64,000 nucleotides of DNA from Marinimicrobium koreense (GCF_003762925.1 NZ_RJUK01000001.1:620001-684000), one strand, 5' to 3'. Positions 1-8,362 are shown, numbered from the stretch's first letter. A program made the numbers and translations. Notes: generated by a model not told the origin, from the sequence alone.

Positions 1-114
1 CCAGGGCCGGAAGAAAGCTACGAGCAGCAATTGAACGCGGTAAAAGGGCTGGTGGCCGACGATCCGGGGCGGGTTGCCCAAGTGGTGAAAAGTTGGATCA
101 ACCGGGACGATTAA
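1..114 (+). CDS. fliF: Flagellar MS-ring protein FliF, C-terminal end (partial)
   Basis: Only the last 37 codons are in the window; the reading frame is open from the first base. The tail ends in QVVKSWINRDD, which resembles the cytoplasmic C-terminal helix of FliF that binds the N-domain of FliG. FliF builds the MS ring in the inner membrane. The gene lies 51 bp before fliG in the usual fliEFGHIJ order, which supports the call. Nothing can be said about the rest of the protein. Confidence 0.85.
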   Translation, partial: PGPEESYEQQLNAVKGLVADDPGRVAQVVKSWINRDD

Positions 115-120
115 TCGATA

Positions 121-154
121 CCCGTCGACTGAGTGAGCCCGTCAACTGAGTGAG
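121..154 (+). repeat. 17-bp tandem duplication before fliG
   Basis: Two adjacent 17-bp copies (121-137 and 138-154) differ at one base: CCCGTCGACTGAGTGAG and CCCGTCAACTGAGTGAG. The second copy runs into the GAGAGGA ribosome-binding region of fliG. This looks like a recent slippage duplication. Confidence 0.8.
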
Positions 155-165
155 AGAGGAATCCC

Positions 166-1209
166 GTGGCTGAAAAAGCGCCTGCAGCGGAAAAAAACGC
201 CCCCGCCAAACCTACATCGAAATTGAATCATGTGGATCAGGCGGCCATTCTCCTGATGTCGCTCGGCGAGGCCGATGCGGCGGAGGTGCTTCGTCATATG
301 GGCCCCAAGGAGGTTCAGCGCATCGGCGGCGCCATGGCGCAGATGAAAAACGTCCAGCAGAGTGATGTCCAGGCCGTCCTGACCAACTTTCTCGAAGAAG
401 TGCGCACCCTCACCGGTCTGGGAACCGACTCCGACGCCTACATCCGCAACATGCTGGTGACCGCCCTCGGCGAAGACAAGGCCAGCGGCCTGATCGACCG
501 TATTTTGCTGGGCGGCAATACCACCGGTCTGGACACTCTCAAATGGATGGAGCCACGTTCCGTGGCCGATGTCATCCGCAATGAGCACCCGCAAATTCAG
601 GCGATTGTGGTGTCCTACCTCGACCCTGACCAGGCGGCGGAAGTGCTCAGTTATCTGAGCGAAAAGATGCGCCTGGATATTATGATGCGGGTCGCCTCCC
701 TGGATACAGTGCAGCCCAGCGCTCTGCAGGAACTGAACGACATTCTGGAAAAACAGTTCACCGGCAGCGCCTCTTCCCAGACCAAGGCGGTGGGCGGTTA
801 CAAGACCGCGGCGGAAATTATGAACCACCTGGAAGGCTCCATCGAGGCCGACCTGATGGATTCCATCAAGGAGCTGGACGAGGACATGGGCAACCAGATT
901 CAGGACCTCATGTTCGTGTTCGACAACCTCAAGGATGTGGACGACCGGGGCATTCAGATGCTGCTGCGTGAGGTGTCGTCCGAAGTGCTGATTGTGGCGC
1001 TCAAAGGGGCCGACAACGAGCTGCAGGACAAGATTTTCAGCAACATGTCCAAGCGCGCGGCCGAACTGCTGCGCGACGATCTGGAAGTGAAGGGGCCGGT
1101 GCGCTTGTCCGAAGTGGAGACCGCCCAGAAAGAAATCCTCACCATTGCCCGGCGCATGGCCGATGCCGGCGAAATTGTGCTCAGCAGCAGTGGCGAAAAA
1201 ATGCTTTAA
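166..1209 (+). CDS. fliG: Flagellar motor switch protein FliG
   Basis: FliG couples the rotor to the stator: its N-domain binds FliF, its middle domain binds FliM, and its C-domain carries the charged residues that meet the stator. The 347-residue product is slightly longer than usual because of an Ala/Lys/Pro-rich extension of about 17 residues. The middle-domain EHPQ motif is at residues 140-143, and the C-terminal charged helices lie around residues 245-310. The start is GTG at 166, with GAGAGGA about 6 bases upstream. The gene sits in the fliFGHIJ operon. Confidence 0.97.
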   Translation: MAEKAPAAEKNAPAKPTSKLNHVDQAAILLMSLGEADAAEVLRHMGPKEVQRIGGAMAQMKNVQQSDVQAVLTNFLEEVRTLTGLGTDSDAYIRNMLVTALGEDKASGLIDRILLGGNTTGLDTLKWMEPRSVADVIRNEHPQIQAIVVSYLDPDQAAEVLSYLSEKMRLDIMMRVASLDTVQPSALQELNDILEKQFTGSASSQTKAVGGYKTAAEIMNHLEGSIEADLMDSIKELDEDMGNQIQDLMFVFDNLKDVDDRGIQMLLREVSSEVLIVALKGADNELQDKIFSNMSKRAAELLRDDLEVKGPVRLSEVETAQKEILTIARRMADAGEIVLSSSGEKML

Positions 1210-1266
1210 TCGCGCCGGGCCTGTTTCCGATTCTGTTCCTGACGCATCACCAACGGCGGCGTAACC

Positions 1267-2121
1267 ATGACCACCAAAAAACTTGCCAACCGGATTCCCG
1301 CCGAAGAGCTTGAGCACTATCAGGCCTGGGTACTGCCGCCGATTCACGGTGAACAGGACCGCGTACTGCCCAGCGCCGAGCGCGAAGCGCGCCAACGCGC
1401 CGAGGACGAAGAGCGGCGCAAGGGCGAAAAAATTGAAGACGTGGATTACGAAGGCGGCAGCAGCGGCCTGAGCGCCGAGGAAATGCAGCGCCTGGTGGAC
1501 GCCGCCGAGCAGGAAGGGCGAGAGCAGGGGTACCAGGCCGGCTTTGAGCAGGGCCGCGCCGAAGGCTATGAGGCGGGTCAGCAGAAAGGCTGGGAAGAGA
1601 TGCGCCAGAAATTGGCCGCTGAGCAGCAGCGCTTTCAGCATCTGGTACAGGCCATTCGGGAGCCCCTGGCGGAGCAGGAGGATGCCCTGGAACAGTGGTT
1701 GCTCGACACGGTATGTGCGTTAACGCGCAGCCTGGTAGAACGGGAACTGCTGACGGACTCCAGTCATATCATGGAGCCGGTGCGCGCCGCCGTGGCCGCA
1801 CTGCCCGCCGGTGCGGAACATCTGCATATCTACCTCAACCCCGATGATCTTGCACTGGTGGAAGCCTACGCTGAAGAGCACCGTCTGGACTGGACGTTTC
1901 ACTCTGATGAGGCACTGTTGCCCGGGGGGTGTCGGGTGGAAACCAAGGAAAGCCAAGTCGACTTTTCCATTGAGCATCGACTGGCTCAGCAATTGGATGC
2001 ATTTGTGAATCGCCAATTGGGCAGTGACTCCGCGATGAGCGACGAAGACGATATGAGCGACGCTGTGCAGCCCGACGGCGACGAATATGACAGCCGGTCC
2101 TCGGGAGACGAAACCCCGTGA
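1267..2121 (+). CDS. fliH: Flagellar assembly protein FliH
   Basis: FliH is the regulator (stator) of the export ATPase FliI and links it to the C ring through FliN. The 284-residue product has an acidic N-terminal part, then GxxxG-type helical repeats at about residues 82-108 (EQGYQAGFEQGRAEGYEAG), which are typical of FliH. A conserved C-terminal domain follows at about residues 140-250, and an acidic Ser/Asp-rich tail ends the protein. The stop codon overlaps the fliI start (GTGA), which indicates translational coupling. Confidence 0.93.
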   Translation: MTTKKLANRIPAEELEHYQAWVLPPIHGEQDRVLPSAEREARQRAEDEERRKGEKIEDVDYEGGSSGLSAEEMQRLVDAAEQEGREQGYQAGFEQGRAEGYEAGQQKGWEEMRQKLAAEQQRFQHLVQAIREPLAEQEDALEQWLLDTVCALTRSLVERELLTDSSHIMEPVRAAVAALPAGAEHLHIYLNPDDLALVEAYAEEHRLDWTFHSDEALLPGGCRVETKESQVDFSIEHRLAQQLDAFVNRQLGSDSAMSDEDDMSDAVQPDGDEYDSRSSGDETP

Positions 2122-3587
2122 GCGATGCACCTGCACCGACCGGGCCTCGCTCGTCGCTACTGGACCGATTGCGCGGCTTCGGCCCCGCCGGCGTACCCGA
2201 GGCGCCCAAACCGGAAGCCGAAGGTCGCCTGACCCGCTCGGTGGGCATGACCCTGGAGGCCGTCGGCCTCAACGTATCCGTCGGTCGCCAGTGCCAGGTC
2301 ATCAATCGGGACGGTCGGAAGATCGAGGCGGAAGTGGTCGGCTTTGACGACGACATTGTCTACCTGATGCCGATCAAGCGCGTCGAAGGTCTGCAGCCCG
2401 GCGCCCGGGTGATTCCCATTTCCTCCCATCAGGGAATGCGTGTCGGCCCCCGTTTGCTGGGCCGGGTGGTCAATGGCCTGGGGCAACCTCTGGATGACGC
2501 CGGTCCCCTGCGGGGTGACGATTTTCTCGACTTTGCACCCCATGATATCAATCCGCTCAAGCGCCACCCGATCAGCGAACCCCTGGATGTGGGAATACGC
2601 GCAATCAATGCCCTGATTACTGTGGGGCGCGGACAACGACTCGGCCTGTTCGCCGGCAGCGGCGTCGGTAAAAGTGTGCTGATGGGCATGATGACCAAAT
2701 ACACCACGGCCGATGTCGTGGTGGTTGGACTGGTCGGCGAGCGGGGCCGTGAGGTGAAGGAGTTCATCGATCATATTCTCGGGCCCGAGGGGATGGCGCG
2801 CGCCGTGGTGGTGGCTTCGCCGGCGGATGATGCGCCTCTGATGCGGCTTCGGGCGGCCCAGTTGTGCAGCCGGATTGCCGAGTACTATCGGGACCAGGGG
2901 CGGAATGTCCTGTTGTTGATGGATTCCCTGACCCGCTTTGCCCAGGCGCAGCGGGAAATTTCCCTGGCCATCGGCGAACCGCCGGCCACCAAAGGTTATC
3001 CGCCCTCGGTGTTTGCCAAAATTCCCCAGCTGGTCGAACGGGCCGGGAACGCGGCCAGGGGCGAGGGGTCGATTACCGCTTTCTATACCGTGCTATCGGA
3101 GGGCGACGACCTGCAGGATCCGATTGCGGATGCCGCCCGTGCCATTCTGGATGGCCACATTGTCCTGTCCCGCCGCCTGGCGGAGGAGGGCGTCTATCCG
3201 GCCATTGATGTGGAGGCCTCCATCAGCCGGGCAATGCCCAATATCGTTGCTGAGCCCCACCTGAAGTCCATGCAACGCTTCAAACAGTTGTTGTCCCGCT
3301 ATCAACAGAACCGTGACCTGATCAACATCGGCGCCTATACCCCCGGGGCGGACCCCGAAACCGATGCGGCTATTGAACGTTTCCCCCACCTGCGGGCATT
3401 TATCCAGCAGGGCTTGGGGCAGGCGGTGCAGCTCGATGAAAGCATCAATCACCTGCAGCGCACCCTGCAGCCGTCGGGCCAAGCGGGTGCGGCCCAGGGG
3501 CGCGGCCAGCCCGGCAATGGCCCCGCCGGTCCTGGCCCGCGCCGTGGCGCGCTGGCAGCGCAGCACAGCGGCCGGGGACAGCGCTAA
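2118..3587 (+). CDS. fliI: Flagellum-specific export ATPase FliI
   Basis: FliI is the hexameric F1-beta-like ATPase of the flagellar type III export apparatus. Walker A is GSGVGKS at residues 180-186, and the Walker B region includes VLLLMDSLTRFAQAQREIS. The 489 residues exceed the usual 440-460 because the protein ends in about 40 Gly/Pro/Gln/Ala-rich residues after LQRTLQPSGQ. This tail keeps the frame right up to fliJ. The start is GTG at 2118, overlapping the fliH stop. Confidence 0.97.
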   Translation: MSDAPAPTGPRSSLLDRLRGFGPAGVPEAPKPEAEGRLTRSVGMTLEAVGLNVSVGRQCQVINRDGRKIEAEVVGFDDDIVYLMPIKRVEGLQPGARVIPISSHQGMRVGPRLLGRVVNGLGQPLDDAGPLRGDDFLDFAPHDINPLKRHPISEPLDVGIRAINALITVGRGQRLGLFAGSGVGKSVLMGMMTKYTTADVVVVGLVGERGREVKEFIDHILGPEGMARAVVVASPADDAPLMRLRAAQLCSRIAEYYRDQGRNVLLLMDSLTRFAQAQREISLAIGEPPATKGYPPSVFAKIPQLVERAGNAARGEGSITAFYTVLSEGDDLQDPIADAARAILDGHIVLSRRLAEEGVYPAIDVEASISRAMPNIVAEPHLKSMQRFKQLLSRYQQNRDLINIGAYTPGADPETDAAIERFPHLRAFIQQGLGQAVQLDESINHLQRTLQPSGQAGAAQGRGQPGNGPAGPGPRRGALAAQHSGRGQR

Positions 3588-3590
3588 ATC

Positions 3591-4049
3591 ATGGCGGAGC
3601 AGCGCTCGGAACGACTCAAGGTGGTTCTGATGGTGGCGGAGCGTGAAGAACAGGCCGCCGCCGCCCGGCTCGGGGAAGCCCGGCAGCAACTGGAGCAGGA
3701 GGAGGGGCAACTGGCCCAGCTGCAGGATTATCGGGCCCAGTATCTGGCGGATTATCGCGAGCAGCGCCGGGGCGTCGATGCCCAGTCGCTGATGAGCTAC
3801 AGTGGTTTTTTGCAGCGCTTGGGCGAGGCGCTGGGTGGGCAGGAGCAGAAATTGGCCCAGGTGCGTCAGTACCTGGAGCAGTGCCGACAGCAGTGGCAGG
3901 AGAAATACCACCGCCGCCGCTCGCTGGAAGATATGATTGCGCGCATGCGCAGCGAGGAAAATGCCGTCCTTGAGCAGCGCCAGCAGCGCGAGCTGGACGA
4001 TCTTGCGGCCCAGCGTATGGGCCGGACGGGTCCCGGCCGAAAACGCTGA
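3591..4049 (+). CDS. fliJ: Flagellar export chaperone/stalk FliJ
   Basis: This is a 152-residue, almost entirely helical, Gln/Glu/Arg-rich coiled-coil protein, which is the typical form of FliJ. FliJ sits in the centre of the FliI hexamer, like the gamma subunit of F1, and escorts export chaperones. It starts 3 bases after fliI. Family sequence conservation is weak, so the call rests on length, composition and position. Confidence 0.88.
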   Translation: MAEQRSERLKVVLMVAEREEQAAAARLGEARQQLEQEEGQLAQLQDYRAQYLADYREQRRGVDAQSLMSYSGFLQRLGEALGGQEQKLAQVRQYLEQCRQQWQEKYHRRRSLEDMIARMRSEENAVLEQRQQRELDDLAAQRMGRTGPGRKR

Positions 4050-4074
4050 CGGGGCAGGGGAATTACGCTATGCT
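4046..4074 (+). promoter_or_regulatory. Candidate sigma-70 promoter before the STAS gene
   Basis: CTGACG at 4046-4051 and TATGCT at 4069-4074 are separated by 17 bp. The site overlaps the end of fliJ and would start transcription of the HsbA/HsbR-like pair independently of the flagellar operon. This rests on a consensus match only. Confidence 0.35.
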
Positions 4075-4154
4075 TAGGGTCGCTCTGTGCCGGAATGCTT
4101 TTGCTCGAAGGCTTGGCCTGAACAATAACGTGTCAGAAAGGATGTGAAACAGTT

Positions 4155-4460
4155 ATGGCGATAACCTCCACCCTGTCATCCGACGGAACCCTGCTCACCA
4201 TCTACATCCAGGGGCGGTTCGATTTCAGCTCGCACCAGGATTTCCGGGGCTCCTACGAGCGCCTGGATAAGGCGCCGGAGCGCTATCGGGTGGACCTTCA
4301 GGAAACAACCTACCTGGACAGCTCCGCCCTGGGCATGTTGCTGCTGCTACGGGATCACGCCGGGGGCGATCGGGCGAGCATCGAAATCCGCAACTGCAGC
4401 CCGGATGTCAGGAAGATTCTGACCATATCCAACTTCGAACAGCTATTCGATATCCAGTAA
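4155..4460 (+). CDS. STAS-domain anti-sigma factor antagonist (HsbA-like)
   Basis: This single STAS domain of 101 residues resembles SpoIIAA and HsbA. The phospho-acceptor region is YLDSSALGMLL, with Ser56/Ser57 as the likely phosphorylation site. Such proteins are switched by serine phosphorylation and then free or sequester an anti-sigma factor or another partner. The next gene encodes a REC-PP2C-HATPase protein that could dephosphorylate and phosphorylate it, as HsbR does with HsbA in Pseudomonas aeruginosa. Its place between fliJ and fliK suggests a role in flagellar or surface-attachment control (inference). Confidence 0.85.
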   Translation: MAITSTLSSDGTLLTIYIQGRFDFSSHQDFRGSYERLDKAPERYRVDLQETTYLDSSALGMLLLLRDHAGGDRASIEIRNCSPDVRKILTISNFEQLFDIQ

Positions 4461-4551
4461 TCGGGTACCCAAGGGGCCGATCCCTGATGTTCTGATCGGC
4501 TTCGCCCGGGGCGGCCACCGGCCGCCCCGGGCGCGAATGGAGACGCTGCGC

Positions 4552-6282
4552 ATGACCGACGACAGTCCGCTGACCATCCTGATTGCTGACGACTCCGACA
4601 CGGATCGCCAGATTCTGCAGGCCATTGTCGCCCGCGACGGCCATCGGGTGATCAGTGCCCGGGACGGGCGGGAAGCGGTAGCGGAGTTCGAGCGCGAGCG
4701 ACCGGACCTGGTCCTGCTCGATGCCCTGATGCCCAACCTGGACGGTTTTGGCGCCGCGCGGCGGATCAAGGCCCTCGCGGGTGAGGCCCTGGTACCGATC
4801 ATTTTCCTGACCTCTCTGACCGATACCGAATCCCTGGTTCAGTGCCTGGATGCCGGGGGTGACGATTTTCTGTCCAAGCCCTACAACCGGGTCATAATCC
4901 AGGCCAAAATTCGCGCGTTCAATCGCATGCGAGCCATGCACACCACCATCCTCGATCAGCGCGATCAGATCAGCCGTCACAACCAGCACCTGCTGCAGGA
5001 GCAGACGGTCGCCAAACAGGTGTTTGACAACATTGCCCACAGTGGCTGTCTGGACTCCAACAATGTCCGCTACTACCTGTCCTCACTGGCGGTGTTCAAC
5101 GGCGACATTCTGGTCGCCGGTATGCGTCCGGGGGGCAGCATGATGGTACTGCTGGGTGATTTTACCGGCCATGGCCTGCCGGCGGCGGTGGGCGCCATTC
5201 CGCTCGCCTCCACTTTTTACGGGATGGTGTCCAAAGGGTTCGCCATGAGCGATATCCTGCGGGAAATCAACCACAAGCTGAAAACCATTCTGCCGGTCGG
5301 CATTTTCTGTTGCGCCACCATGGCGGACATCAATTTTCGACGCCAGCGTATACGGGTCTGGAGTGGTGGCCTGCCTCCGGGCTATATTCTCCGCCAGGGC
5401 AATGAACCGCCGCAGCCGATTACCTCGACCCACTTACCCTTGGGCGTGTTGGGAAACAGCGCCTTCAAGGATGACATGGAAACCTACGAGTTGGCCTGGG
5501 GGGATCGTCTCTATCTCTGGTCCGATGGCATCCATGAGGCTCGCAGCCCCGAGGGCGAAATGTTTGGTGAGGAGCGACTCAAGGCGGTGTTTGCGGAACA
5601 CCGGGGCGCCGACGCCAGAAACGATGACGCCCTGTTTGATGACATCCTGGCCAGGGTCCAGCAGTTTGTCGGCCAAGGGGAGCGTGACGATGACCTGTCG
5701 CTGGTGGAAATCCGGATGGACCGGCCGGAAAAAGTCAATGCGGTGGCCGCCGAAGCGGAGCGGCGCAACCGCTCCACCCTGTCCGAATGGACTATGAATT
5801 TTGATATCCTGCCGGCCAGTTTCCGCCAGTTTGATCCCATGCCCCTGTTGCTGAATATTCTGGTGGAGGTGCCCGGTCTGCGTCAGCACAGCGGCACCCT
5901 GTACACCATTCTGTCCGAACTGTATTCCAACGCCCTTGAGCATGGCATTCTGGGGCTGGACTCCGGGCTGAAGGGAACGCCGGAGGGGTTCGCCCACTAT
6001 TATGAAATCCGCCAGCAGCGCCTCGACGACGTCAGCGAGGGGTTGATTCGCATCCATCTCCACCACAGCACCACCGAAGAGGGCGGGGTGTTACGCATAG
6101 CGGTAGAGGACAGTGGTCCCGGATTTGATGGTCGGGATGAGGCAAGCGTGGCCACGCCGGGAGAGGCCCTGGGGTACGCCGGTCGAGGGCTCGCTCTGGT
6201 TGAAAAACTGTGCGATGCTGTCCAGTATCCCAGTGAAGGTAACCGGGTAGAAGCGGTATTTTCATGGAGTTCCGATGACTGA
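4552..6282 (+). CDS. Response regulator with PP2C/SpoIIE phosphatase and HATPase (HsbR-like)
   Basis: The product has three domains: a REC receiver (about residues 1-125, phospho-acceptor Asp57 in LLDALMPNLDG, Lys in LSKPYN), a SpoIIE/PP2C phosphatase (about 160-395, metal-binding GDFTGHG and RDDDLSL), and an anti-sigma-factor-kinase-like HATPase (about 405-576, N-box ELYSNALEHGI and EDSGPGFDG). This order matches HsbR, which both phosphorylates and dephosphorylates the STAS protein HsbA. The start is placed at ATG 4552 because GGAG lies 9 bases upstream; an in-frame ATG at 4537 has no such site. The likely partners are the STAS gene before it and the Hpt gene after it. Confidence 0.88.
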   Translation: MTDDSPLTILIADDSDTDRQILQAIVARDGHRVISARDGREAVAEFERERPDLVLLDALMPNLDGFGAARRIKALAGEALVPIIFLTSLTDTESLVQCLDAGGDDFLSKPYNRVIIQAKIRAFNRMRAMHTTILDQRDQISRHNQHLLQEQTVAKQVFDNIAHSGCLDSNNVRYYLSSLAVFNGDILVAGMRPGGSMMVLLGDFTGHGLPAAVGAIPLASTFYGMVSKGFAMSDILREINHKLKTILPVGIFCCATMADINFRRQRIRVWSGGLPPGYILRQGNEPPQPITSTHLPLGVLGNSAFKDDMETYELAWGDRLYLWSDGIHEARSPEGEMFGEERLKAVFAEHRGADARNDDALFDDILARVQQFVGQGERDDDLSLVEIRMDRPEKVNAVAAEAERRNRSTLSEWTMNFDILPASFRQFDPMPLLLNILVEVPGLRQHSGTLYTILSELYSNALEHGILGLDSGLKGTPEGFAHYYEIRQQRLDDVSEGLIRIHLHHSTTEEGGVLRIAVEDSGPGFDGRDEASVATPGEALGYAGRGLALVEKLCDAVQYPSEGNRVEAVFSWSSDD

Positions 6283-6330
6283 TACGAGCGGACAAGTGGC
6301 CAATAAAGTGACCAACCAGAGGCGCGCCCC

Positions 6331-6675
6331 ATGAGTTCGGAAACCCATCTCAATCGAGAAGTTTTGACGACGCTGCAGGAGGTGATGGACGATCAGTTCC
6401 CGGTGTTGATCAATACTTTTCTGACCGACTCGGAAGAGCGTATTCGCCAGCTTCAGCGAGCCCTGGCTGCGCAGGATAGCGACACCGTCTGGCGTCAGGC
6501 GCACAGCTTCAAAGGCAGCTGCAATAACCTGGGCGCTGAGCGGTTGGCGGATCTGTGCCAGGAGATGGAATCGCGTGGGCGCGCCAGTGACATCGATGGG
6601 CTCGAACAACAGCTGGTATCCGTGCAGGAAGAATTCGCCAAACTCAAAGTCACTTTGAACAGTTTCGCCGGCTGA
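6331..6675 (+). CDS. Histidine phosphotransfer (Hpt) domain protein
   Basis: This is a stand-alone Hpt domain of 114 residues with the phospho-accepting histidine in AHSFKGSCNNLGA. It forms a four-helix bundle that relays phosphate between a hybrid kinase and a receiver domain. Its obvious neighbour is the REC domain of the preceding PP2C protein, 48 bp upstream. No kinase is encoded nearby, so the donor is unknown; in Pseudomonas an orphan Hpt (HptB) feeds HsbR, and this gene may play that role (inference). Confidence 0.88.
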   Translation: MSSETHLNREVLTTLQEVMDDQFPVLINTFLTDSEERIRQLQRALAAQDSDTVWRQAHSFKGSCNNLGAERLADLCQEMESRGRASDIDGLEQQLVSVQEEFAKLKVTLNSFAG

Positions 6676-6682
6676 ACGCGGC

Positions 6683-6698
6683 TGGCACTAACCTTGCA
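6683..6698 (+). promoter_or_regulatory. Sigma-54 promoter before fliK
   Basis: TGGCACT-AACC-TTGCA matches the RpoN consensus TGGCACG-N4-TTGCW except at one outer position. GG (6684-6685) and GC (6696-6697) have the required spacing. A transcript would start near 6709, ahead of fliK. Dependence on FleQ is inferred from other polar flagellar systems. Confidence 0.75.
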
Positions 6699-6782
6699 TT
6701 TTCCCTCCCAGAAACGGGCGTTTGCCCCAGTTTAACCGGTTAGCGGCAAACCTTTGCCGCCAACCTTGCCGGAGTGGTGTCG

Positions 6783-8207
6783 ATGCCAGGTCAATCGCAA
6801 ATCAGCAATCTGTTGTCTTTCAATTCAGAACCATCGTCGCTCCGGCGCCGTTCGGCGCCGGAGGGCGATGGATTTCGGCAGGTTTTTGACGGCACGACGG
6901 ACCGTGCTCGCACCGGCTCGGGGTCCTCGCGGGAGGAGACCGCCCCAAGCCGCCGAACTGAGCCCCGCGAAGCGGCGCAGCGGGAACCCGCCAATGCTCA
7001 GAGAGGGCCAGAAGACCGTGACGTCCGGAGCGATGGGCCAACCACTTCCCGGCGCCCCGAGGCAAACGACGCTCCGCAAAAGGGCGCCTCCCAAGAGCCG
7101 ACCGCATCGGCCGATGATGCCAGGGCGGCCGGCGGCACTGATGTGAGCACCACCCTGACGAAAGACGACAAAGCGCTGTTGGCCAATCTGAGCAAAGAGG
7201 ATTGGGCGGCGCTCTCCGAGGATGTGACCGCCATACTGGAGCAACTCAAGGTCCAGTTGGATGAAGGCAGCCTGTCACCGGAACTGGAAAAGGCGCTGCG
7301 CCAATTGCTGTCGGACCTGAAAGACGGCGCGCCCCTGGATCAGGTGGCTGAGAGCCTGGAAGCCATTCCCATGACGGCGTTACCCGAGCTGATAGCCCGG
7401 TTTCCGGATGCCAACCACCTGCGCGATGCCATTGGGCGCAATGGCGCCGCTTATCTGTCGCAACTGAGTGCGGTGGCCACCCAACGACAGGGGGCCACCC
7501 CCGATACTGGATTGCTGCCCGGGTTGGTTGCGACGGCCTCCGCGGACAAGGGGGGTGAAGGGCTTGAGTTGAAGGGGCTGCTGGAGTTGAGTGTCGCGGC
7601 AGGCAAGAACGGTAAAGAGGCCTTTGCCCAGACCCTGCAGGCGATTGCCGATATCTCGACTCAATCGAGTCCCAAGGCCAGTACGTCGTTTGATGGGGGG
7701 CAGTCCCCGGCCAATGCGCTGGCCCAACTGGATGGGGCCAACCGCGGCCAGCCGCTCTCTCCGACCGAGCGGGGATTTACCGTGCAGACTGATGTGCGGG
7801 TCCCGGTGGGGCAGGGTCAGTGGGGGCAGGCGGTGGGCCAGAAAGTGCTGTGGATGGCCGCTCAGAAGCTTTCCACCGCCGAGTTGCGCCTGGATCCCCC
7901 GGACCTGGGACCCATGCAGGTTCGCGTTAGCGCCAATCAGGACCAGATCAGTGTCACCTTTACCAGCCCCCAGGTCGCGGTCCGTGAGGCCCTGGACCAG
8001 AACGCCAACCGTCTGCGGGAAATGTTCGCGGAGCAGGGGTTGGATCTGGTGGACGTGAATGTCTCCGATCAATCTGGGCAGGAACAGGCGGGCGAGGAGG
8101 GCGATGGTCGGACGGCGGGTCGGGGCCCGGGTTCCGATGCCGGTGATCCAGAGGGTGAAGTGATCGAGCAGCGAATCAGCGATCGCCTGGTGGACCACTA
8201 CGCTTGA
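6783..8207 (+). CDS. fliK: Flagellar hook-length control protein FliK
   Basis: FliK is the secreted ruler that sets hook length and switches export specificity by contacting FlhB. The product has a long, Arg/Glu/Pro/Ser-rich disordered N-terminal half and a conserved Flg_hook domain at the C-terminus (about residues 340-440: VLWMAAQKLSTAELRLDPPD, then LGPMQVRV). The start is placed at ATG 6783 because GGAG lies at 6771-6774; GTG codons at 6774 and 6777 are also in frame but poorly spaced. It is transcribed from its own sigma-54 promoter and followed by a hairpin at 8227-8251. Confidence 0.93.
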   Translation: MPGQSQISNLLSFNSEPSSLRRRSAPEGDGFRQVFDGTTDRARTGSGSSREETAPSRRTEPREAAQREPANAQRGPEDRDVRSDGPTTSRRPEANDAPQKGASQEPTASADDARAAGGTDVSTTLTKDDKALLANLSKEDWAALSEDVTAILEQLKVQLDEGSLSPELEKALRQLLSDLKDGAPLDQVAESLEAIPMTALPELIARFPDANHLRDAIGRNGAAYLSQLSAVATQRQGATPDTGLLPGLVATASADKGGEGLELKGLLELSVAAGKNGKEAFAQTLQAIADISTQSSPKASTSFDGGQSPANALAQLDGANRGQPLSPTERGFTVQTDVRVPVGQGQWGQAVGQKVLWMAAQKLSTAELRLDPPDLGPMQVRVSANQDQISVTFTSPQVAVREALDQNANRLREMFAEQGLDLVDVNVSDQSGQEQAGEEGDGRTAGRGPGSDAGDPEGEVIEQRISDRLVDHYA

Positions 8208-8226
8208 GTTGAAATGTGCCGGACGC

Positions 8227-8251
8227 ACGACGCTTCCTCTCGAAGCGTCGT
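8227..8251 (+). terminator. Hairpin after fliK
   Basis: A perfect 10-bp stem (ACGACGCTTC / GAAGCGTCGT) closes a 5-base loop 19 bp after the fliK stop. There is no T-run after it, so an intrinsic terminator is possible but not certain. Confidence 0.5.
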
Positions 8252-8346
8252 TCACACTTCCCCTCGACCTTTACCCAACCCTCCGTTGTTTCTTGCCCGA
8301 ACGCCTTCCCTGTGCCAAAGTATCCGCGCAAGCCCCGTGCCTGACT

Positions 8347-8362
8347 TGGCACGGGGCTTGCT
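8347..8362 (+). promoter_or_regulatory. Sigma-54 promoter before fliL, inside a palindrome
   Basis: TGGCACG-GGGC-TTGCT is an exact RpoN -24/-12 match, 39 bp before fliL. It forms the right arm of a perfect 14-bp inverted repeat (8328-8341 with 8348-8361, 6-base spacer). The reverse strand of the left arm therefore reads GGCACGGGGCTTGC as well. The fliLMNOPQR-flhB operon is RpoN/FleQ dependent in Pseudomonas, so a promoter is the best reading; a terminator role of the hairpin cannot be excluded. Confidence 0.8.

Noticed and set aside
142-1641. Long open frame on the - strand opposite fliG and fliH (about 499 codons)
   Set aside because: It mirrors two clear flagellar genes, has no homology-like motifs and a His/Gly/Leu-rich composition typical of antisense frames in GC-rich coding DNA. 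The same applies to long frames opposite mtaD (31515-33032), metH (57254-59533) and the ATP-grasp gene.
8328-8361. Hairpin before fliL as a rho-independent terminator of fliK
   Set aside because: No T-run follows, and the right arm is an exact sigma-54 promoter, so the promoter reading was preferred.
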